Shown piece by piece: positions 5,736 through 9,486 of a stretch of 9,486 nucleotides of DNA. Under the pieces are notes generated by a model. It searched no databases. It was given only the letters and a program-made list of their open reading frames with translations, and was not told where the DNA came from. The DNA comes from Methanosarcinales archaeon (GTDB taxonomy: Archaea; Halobacteriota; Methanosarcinia; Methanosarcinales; Methanogasteraceae), in contig JAUVEF010000030.1 of NCBI GenBank assembly GCA_030594905.1, positions 1 to 9,486 on the forward strand. The letters run 5' to 3'. The position numbers and the translations under genes were made by a program. Position 1 is the first letter of the stretch; each line of letters opens with the position of its first letter.

Positions 5736-6905
5736 ATGCTAAACATCCGAGACCTGTCATCCGAGTTCGAAGCAAGGAAGGACGCCATCATAAACTACGA
5801 ACGCGAGACATCAGGCGAACTCGAAGAATATAAAAAAGCACTCCCGGATATAGATCACGCAGATGCATCCCTGAACGACTCACTTCCGCAGTACAGCGGC
5901 GCAAAACTCTTCGAGACCGGAGTCGTCATCAGACGTTTCCATCCAGCCACATCATGGAGGAACCGGGAGGATGCAATTGGCTGGGTGGACGGCGTGCTTT
6001 CAGGTGTCACCGTTGGATCGGCGGATGGCAGCCAGATATACCCTGACAAGAACTATGGACTCCCGATTGCAGCCGTGCAGATCGGCAGCATATATAACAG
6101 GCACACGACAGACCGCGAGTATGCACAGGGAACAAGCGCCACCCTGATTACACCTGATGAGTTCGCTGACGCCGGCGTGTATGCGTACGGAAAGGAGTTT
6201 GTGGACGCCAGACGCTTCGCTCTTGAATGCGACGCCCTGATTGACCTGATGCGCACAAACGACCGGATTTACCTGCTGCTCGACGGGACACTGGTGCCCT
6301 CGCACATCAATGCGCTGCGCAAGAATCTGAAGGACATATATCTCGATGCGATGATGAAATTGTTCGATGCTTCAAAAGAGACTGGAAACCCGATAATCGG
6401 GTATGTGGATGTGAGCGTGCAGAGAGACGTCGTGACCATGATGCGACACATTTACCGCCTGAAAGAGACGAAAAAACTCTTTGACCCGGTGTTGTTCGCA
6501 GATGAACTGAACTGGGGCGACCGGACAAAGGCGTTCATCTGTAACCGGGACGACCGTCGTGGAACAGATAGCCAGTCGGTGCTCGATACGTATATCAGGT
6601 ATCGGGACAGTGTCGCCTTCTTTTACATGCGAATGGGCGATCTCCCAAGCCGGATCGAGTTTCCAGTCTGGTGTGCGGATGATGCAGGCGAGATCGACCG
6701 CATCGCAGATATCGTCCGTGCGGAAACGATCCTGCGTGGCAGCTATCCTGATATCCTTATGATAGCGCACAGAAACGCCGTGATCACGACAAAAGAGCAC
6801 GAGGTGTTCTACAGGATGCTGAGCCGGTTCTGCAGAGCGCACGGGATTGTTACGCACACAGGGGCAAAACAGGGGTATAAAGCGCAAGAAAGCCGTTCTT
6901 CTTAG
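5736..6905 (+). CDS. nurA: NurA-domain 5'-3' nuclease
   Basis: NurA is a Mn-dependent nuclease with an RNase H-like fold. It normally works with the HerA translocase in resecting DNA ends for recombination, alongside Mre11-Rad50. From the ATG at 5736 the protein has 389 residues; a GTG at 5730 would add two. An N-terminal helical segment (about 1-40) precedes the NurA domain. Likely catalytic residues are Asp97 in SADGSQIYP and Asp183 in LLLDGTLV, with Asp225 in IIGYVDVSV. The family's C-terminal pattern is seen in YPDILMIAHRNAVITT (His near 345). No HerA, Mre11 or Rad50 gene is in the window, unlike the four-gene cluster of many thermophilic archaea, so the partner must be encoded elsewhere. 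The gene stands alone: repeat-bearing gaps on both sides and a convergent hemD beyond. Confidence 0.82.
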   Translation: MLNIRDLSSEFEARKDAIINYERETSGELEEYKKALPDIDHADASLNDSLPQYSGAKLFETGVVIRRFHPATSWRNREDAIGWVDGVLSGVTVGSADGSQIYPDKNYGLPIAAVQIGSIYNRHTTDREYAQGTSATLITPDEFADAGVYAYGKEFVDARRFALECDALIDLMRTNDRIYLLLDGTLVPSHINALRKNLKDIYLDAMMKLFDASKETGNPIIGYVDVSVQRDVVTMMRHIYRLKETKKLFDPVLFADELNWGDRTKAFICNRDDRRGTDSQSVLDTYIRYRDSVAFFYMRMGDLPSRIEFPVWCADDAGEIDRIADIVRAETILRGSYPDILMIAHRNAVITTKEHEVFYRMLSRFCRAHGIVTHTGAKQGYKAQESRSS

Positions 6906-6931
6906 TGATTGCCAAAAAATAATCTGTTAAA

Positions 6932-7017
6932 ATTCGTGTCATTCGTCCATTCGTGAAATCCGCGATAAAATTGGCATAAGGGATCACGAATGACACGAAT
7001 AAACGAATCGCACGAAT
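6932..7017. repeat. Inverted array of ATTCGT / ACGAAT hexamers
   Basis: The left arm has ATTCGT at 6932, 6941 and 6949, plus a degraded copy ATCCGC at 6958. The right arm has ACGAAT at 6986, 6995, 7003 and 7012. Unit spacings are 9, 8 and 9 bases in both arms, which are separated by 22 bases. In the outer-to-outer register about 24 of 32 positions pair. In a shifted register 15 bases are perfectly inverted (6932-6946 with 6986-7000). The element sits between the convergent NurA and hemD genes, so it could fold as a transcript hairpin for either strand or act as a symmetrical protein-binding site. It resembles dispersed extragenic repeats rather than a CRISPR. Confidence 0.8.
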
Positions 7018-7117
7018 GTCAGGGATGTGGAGCACTATCATAAACTTTGCTACTTTATTTTTCGGTGAACACTTGGGGGACCCCGGTGTTTCGGTTTCAG
7101 TCACCACAAACGGGCGT

Positions 7118-7915
7118 TCATACGCACGCCTTCAGTGCATTGAGCATATCTTTGAATATGAACCGATCTGGCACGACCTGCACCTTCACACCGTACTGTT
7201 GCAACGTCTCTGCTGTCGGTGGTCCGATTGCGGCAACGATTCGCCCGTTCAGCATATCAACGACCCTGGATTCGTCATCTATACTGTGTGCAACCTTCAT
7301 GAAGTTGTGAACGGTCATCGCACTTGTGAATGCGAACGCATCGATCCTGCCTGCAAGCGTTTCCTCGATCAGCCGCTGCTGCCTGCCGTCGTCCGGAAGC
7401 ACCAGCCGGTACACCACGGTCTCGTGTACCGTGATTGCAGCATGCCTGGAAAGTGACGCGATCAGTGTGGGATCACCGTGCGCACTCCGCACCACCTCAA
7501 TGACCTGAGGAACCTTGCCATCGATCACACCGTCGGTCTCGCCAAGCATCTCTGCGATTCCTTCAGAACTGAAAGAGTCCGGCATCATAGAAACAGTGAT
7601 ACCTTGCGCTTCAAGTGCTTTTTTCGTCTTTGACCCGATAGCAACAACGCACGTCCGGTTTAACGCATTGATAAATCCTGAAACATCCGAAATATTCTTC
7701 AGCGTGAACGCGATGCCGTTTGCACTGGTGAATATCACGATATCTGATTTGTATGCAAACACGCGCTCCACAAACCCATCGAAACGGTCGTCATGGTAAC
7801 TCTCAAGTTCAATCATCGGTGCTGCGATCACATCAAATCCACATGAATGTGCAAGTTCGATCGATGAATCGAGGTGCATATCAGGGCGCATGACAGCAAC
7901 GACTGGTTGGTTCAT
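7118..7915 (-). CDS. hemD: Uroporphyrinogen-III synthase HemD
   Basis: HemD closes and inverts ring D of hydroxymethylbilane to give uroporphyrinogen III, the precursor of siroheme, heme, cobamides and F430. The 265-residue length from the ATG at 7913-7915 is normal. The two-domain pattern is visible: FTSANG at 62-67 and VAIGSKTKKAL at 91-101 in one half; VVYRL at 167-171, FTSAMTVHNF at 196-205 and AIGPPTAETL at 229-238 in the other. I chose this start because MNQPVVAVMRP is a typical HemD beginning. The frame stays open for 50 more codons up to an ATG at 8063-8065, which overlaps the stop of the upstream gene, but that extension has no recognisable family features. There is no clear ribosome binding site at 7915. 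No other tetrapyrrole gene is adjacent. Sequence conservation in HemD is low, but the motif set is convincing. Confidence 0.88.
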   Translation of the reverse strand: MNQPVVAVMRPDMHLDSSIELAHSCGFDVIAAPMIELESYHDDRFDGFVERVFAYKSDIVIFTSANGIAFTLKNISDVSGFINALNRTCVVAIGSKTKKALEAQGITVSMMPDSFSSEGIAEMLGETDGVIDGKVPQVIEVVRSAHGDPTLIASLSRHAAITVHETVVYRLVLPDDGRQQRLIEETLAGRIDAFAFTSAMTVHNFMKVAHSIDDESRVVDMLNGRIVAAIGPPTAETLQQYGVKVQVVPDRFIFKDMLNALKACV

Positions 7916-8064
7916 GGTGGTGGTTTTGGTCCGGCGGGTAAAATGCCTTGCGGTTTTTGATTTTTCCGGAATTTTTGGAATTGCTGCGAGCAGCAGGCGC
8001 GCCACAATCCACCCATCCCACGCCCCCGAATACCGGAAAATGAGACTCCAAATCCGCTGATCCA

Positions 8065-9486
8065 TTAATCCGGCTTGTAATACATAAGCATATTATAACC
8101 CGGTCGCAGCGTGAATTCCCTGTTTGAATAACTCCAGTGAATCGTGATATTATGTCGTTTCTCCGATGGAATGATCACGATATCTGCGCTTGATCGCTCA
8201 GGAACGTTGTTTAAGTATCCGCAAGCCTCGTAGTTCCGCATGTACCATGGCATGGGCCAGTAATCGTTTTCAGGGGCTGCTATCAGTATGCTTGCATTTG
8301 AATCACTCAGGACACGCCGGCCAACGAAATCCACCACATCAAGCACCTCTGATGTGGTCTGCACATAGATCAGCCCGTGCAAAGGCAGGTCACGTACTAC
8401 AATCTCGTCTGATGCGGTGTTTTCACAATAATTTATATATACGCTTTGCTGAATAAACAATCCTGCCATGAGCACAACAGCCGCTATAACCACTATTTCG
8501 ACATTTCTCGGCTTTTGCGGGAGTGATGGCAGCAATTCTCCGAGGTATGCGCCGGCAAGCAGCGTAAATGGAAGCAGGATGTGAAGCACAAGCCATGGCA
8601 CCTTCTCCTGCAGGTATGAGTATGTGATGAGTGACGTTATGCCCCAGTACAGCAGAAAGATCATAAATATATCTCTCTTTCTCAGGTAATGCACCCCGCC
8701 GATCAATGCGAATGATGTAATCAAAAGTTCGTAACGGACAAGAATCGGAAGATAAAATGACCAGTGACCTCCGATACGTTCGATTCTGTGCATCTCCGCC
8801 CAGTGGCTGATGGCGTCCGGGACTACCGAGAAGAGCGCGCCAGGATTGGTAAGGAAGTTAGTATAAAAGAGCGCAAAGACGGCAAAAGAGATTAGTGCGA
8901 ATAACAATGTGTCAATCACTATGCTCATGTTTATCTCATTTTTATATATGGCATAAACCAACGCAAAGAGGAAAAAGAAGCCAGCGATGATATATGCATT
9001 CTCCTTGGTGCACACGGCAAGCCCACCTGCCATTGCGCCTGTGCAGACATATATCCACCTGCGCCAGTCGTTTTTGTATTTTATATATTTAACCGCGGAT
9101 ACAACGAAGACTAGCGAGAAGAATGCGAGGTATATGTCGTTTCTGAAGAATCTCGAATAGTAAAGGAACGACGGCGAGATTGCAAGCATCGCTGCTGTGA
9201 GGAGCGCCCCGGTGTGCCCGAGCTTATCGCGGAGCGCGTATACCAGTGTGACCAGCAGCACGCCTGCAATCGCTGGAAGCATCCGGGCTGTGAAGTTACT
9301 GTCTCCGAACAGATGAAAGATCGCTGTCGTCGTGTAATAGAGAAAAGGACCGTGGTAAGTCGGGTCATAATGATATGCGCCGTTTTTGAACAACTTGTAT
9401 GTTAAATATCCATGCACGCCTTCGTCATGATGAAAGACCCGGTCATCGAGGGTATAAAATCGGAGTGCGGTTGCTAATATGATGAT
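8065..9486 (-). CDS. Agl23-like / PMT-type membrane glycosyltransferase-fold protein (5' end outside window)
   Basis: This polytopic membrane protein resembles the archaeal family named after Agl23 (TIGR03663, flippase-associated in haloarchaeal N-glycosylation) and related dolichyl-phosphate mannosyltransferases. The frame is open to base 9486, so the N terminus is cut; a GTG at 9415-9417 is internal. About 473 codons are visible. Near the left end of the protein, RFYTLDDRVFHHDEGVHGY (9406-9462) carries the Asp-Glu pair typical of the first external loop of GT-C enzymes. Then follow YHYDPTYHGPF, LYYSRFFRNDIY, CTKENAYI, and EKVPWLVLH at about 8585-8612. Roughly ten hydrophobic segments precede a soluble C-terminal stretch of about 120 residues ending MLMYYKPD. 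It should act at the membrane in assembly or transfer of lipid-linked sugars; donor and acceptor cannot be told from sequence. Its stop codon overlaps the upstream candidate ATG of hemD (TAATG). Confidence 0.82.
   Translation of the reverse strand: MIILATALRFYTLDDRVFHHDEGVHGYLTYKLFKNGAYHYDPTYHGPFLYYTTTAIFHLFGDSNFTARMLPAIAGVLLVTLVYALRDKLGHTGALLTAAMLAISPSFLYYSRFFRNDIYLAFFSLVFVVSAVKYIKYKNDWRRWIYVCTGAMAGGLAVCTKENAYIIAGFFFLFALVYAIYKNEINMSIVIDTLLFALISFAVFALFYTNFLTNPGALFSVVPDAISHWAEMHRIERIGGHWSFYLPILVRYELLITSFALIGGVHYLRKRDIFMIFLLYWGITSLITYSYLQEKVPWLVLHILLPFTLLAGAYLGELLPSLPQKPRNVEIVVIAAVVLMAGLFIQQSVYINYCENTASDEIVVRDLPLHGLIYVQTTSEVLDVVDFVGRRVLSDSNASILIAAPENDYWPMPWYMRNYEACGYLNNVPERSSADIVIIPSEKRHNITIHWSYSNREFTLRPGYNMLMYYKPD

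Noticed and set aside
6372..6887. Minus-strand frame of 171 codons
   Set aside because: It is antisense to the NurA gene, whose catalytic motifs are intact; the His/Arg-rich translation matches no family.
6932..7017. CRISPR array
   Set aside because: Repeat units are only 6-7 bases with 2-3-base spacers and occur in opposite orientations; there are no 25-37-base repeats, unique spacers or cas genes.
7068..7090. Imperfect hairpin AACAC..GGGG / CCCC..GTGTT between NurA and hemD
   Set aside because: The loop is too tight and, on the hemD strand, no T-run follows. On the plus strand the T-rich run at about 7050-7062 precedes it instead, so it does not look like a terminator for either gene.
7016..7456. 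Plus-strand frames of 146 and 87 codons
   Set aside because: They are mostly antisense to hemD and start within the repeat region, with no family features.

Overview
This window looks like part of a euryarchaeal chromosome, in the broad neighbourhood of methanogens, ANME-type or Syntrophoarchaeum-type lineages and Archaeoglobales. That placement is an inference. It rests on archaeal-only families (an archaeal Dph2, ribosomal protein L21e, RNA polymerase subunit Rpo4, a DUF655 protein, a NurA nuclease and an Agl23-like membrane protein), TATA-like promoters, ribosome binding sites complementary to the archaeal 16S tail, and a multiheme cytochrome ending in a PGF-CTERM-type anchor. I cannot name the species.

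Layout: the 3' end of dph2 (+) meets a UbiD-family decarboxylase (-) tail to tail with 5 bp between them. A gap of about 340 bp with no convincing gene follows. Next comes a minus-strand information-processing operon read L21e, rpo4, DUF655. A 119-bp divergent promoter region separates L21e from a plus-strand 11-heme c-type cytochrome, which ends in a clear hairpin/T-tract terminator. Thioredoxin reductase (+) follows, then a 325-bp T-rich gap containing degenerate TTCGTG-type repeats, then a NurA-domain nuclease (+). Beyond it lies an inverted array of ATTCGT/ACGAAT hexamers. The window closes with hemD (uroporphyrinogen-III synthase, -) and a large multi-spanning Agl23/PMT-like protein (-) that runs off the right edge.

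Most genes are housekeeping: diphthamide on EF2, the archaeal mevalonate route (proposed role of the UbiD protein), the ribosome and RNA polymerase stalk, thiol redox, tetrapyrrole synthesis, DNA end processing and surface glycosylation. The most distinctive is the cytochrome: eleven CXXCH motifs in about 215 residues, a signal peptide, a Pro/Thr/Glu-rich linker and a PGF-type C-terminal anchor. Together these predict a cell-surface electron-transfer protein. HemD contributes to the tetrapyrrole supply such a protein would need, and the Agl23-like protein belongs to the cell-surface glycosylation machinery, but no operon links them. I found no CRISPR array, tRNA, rRNA, transposase or integrase.
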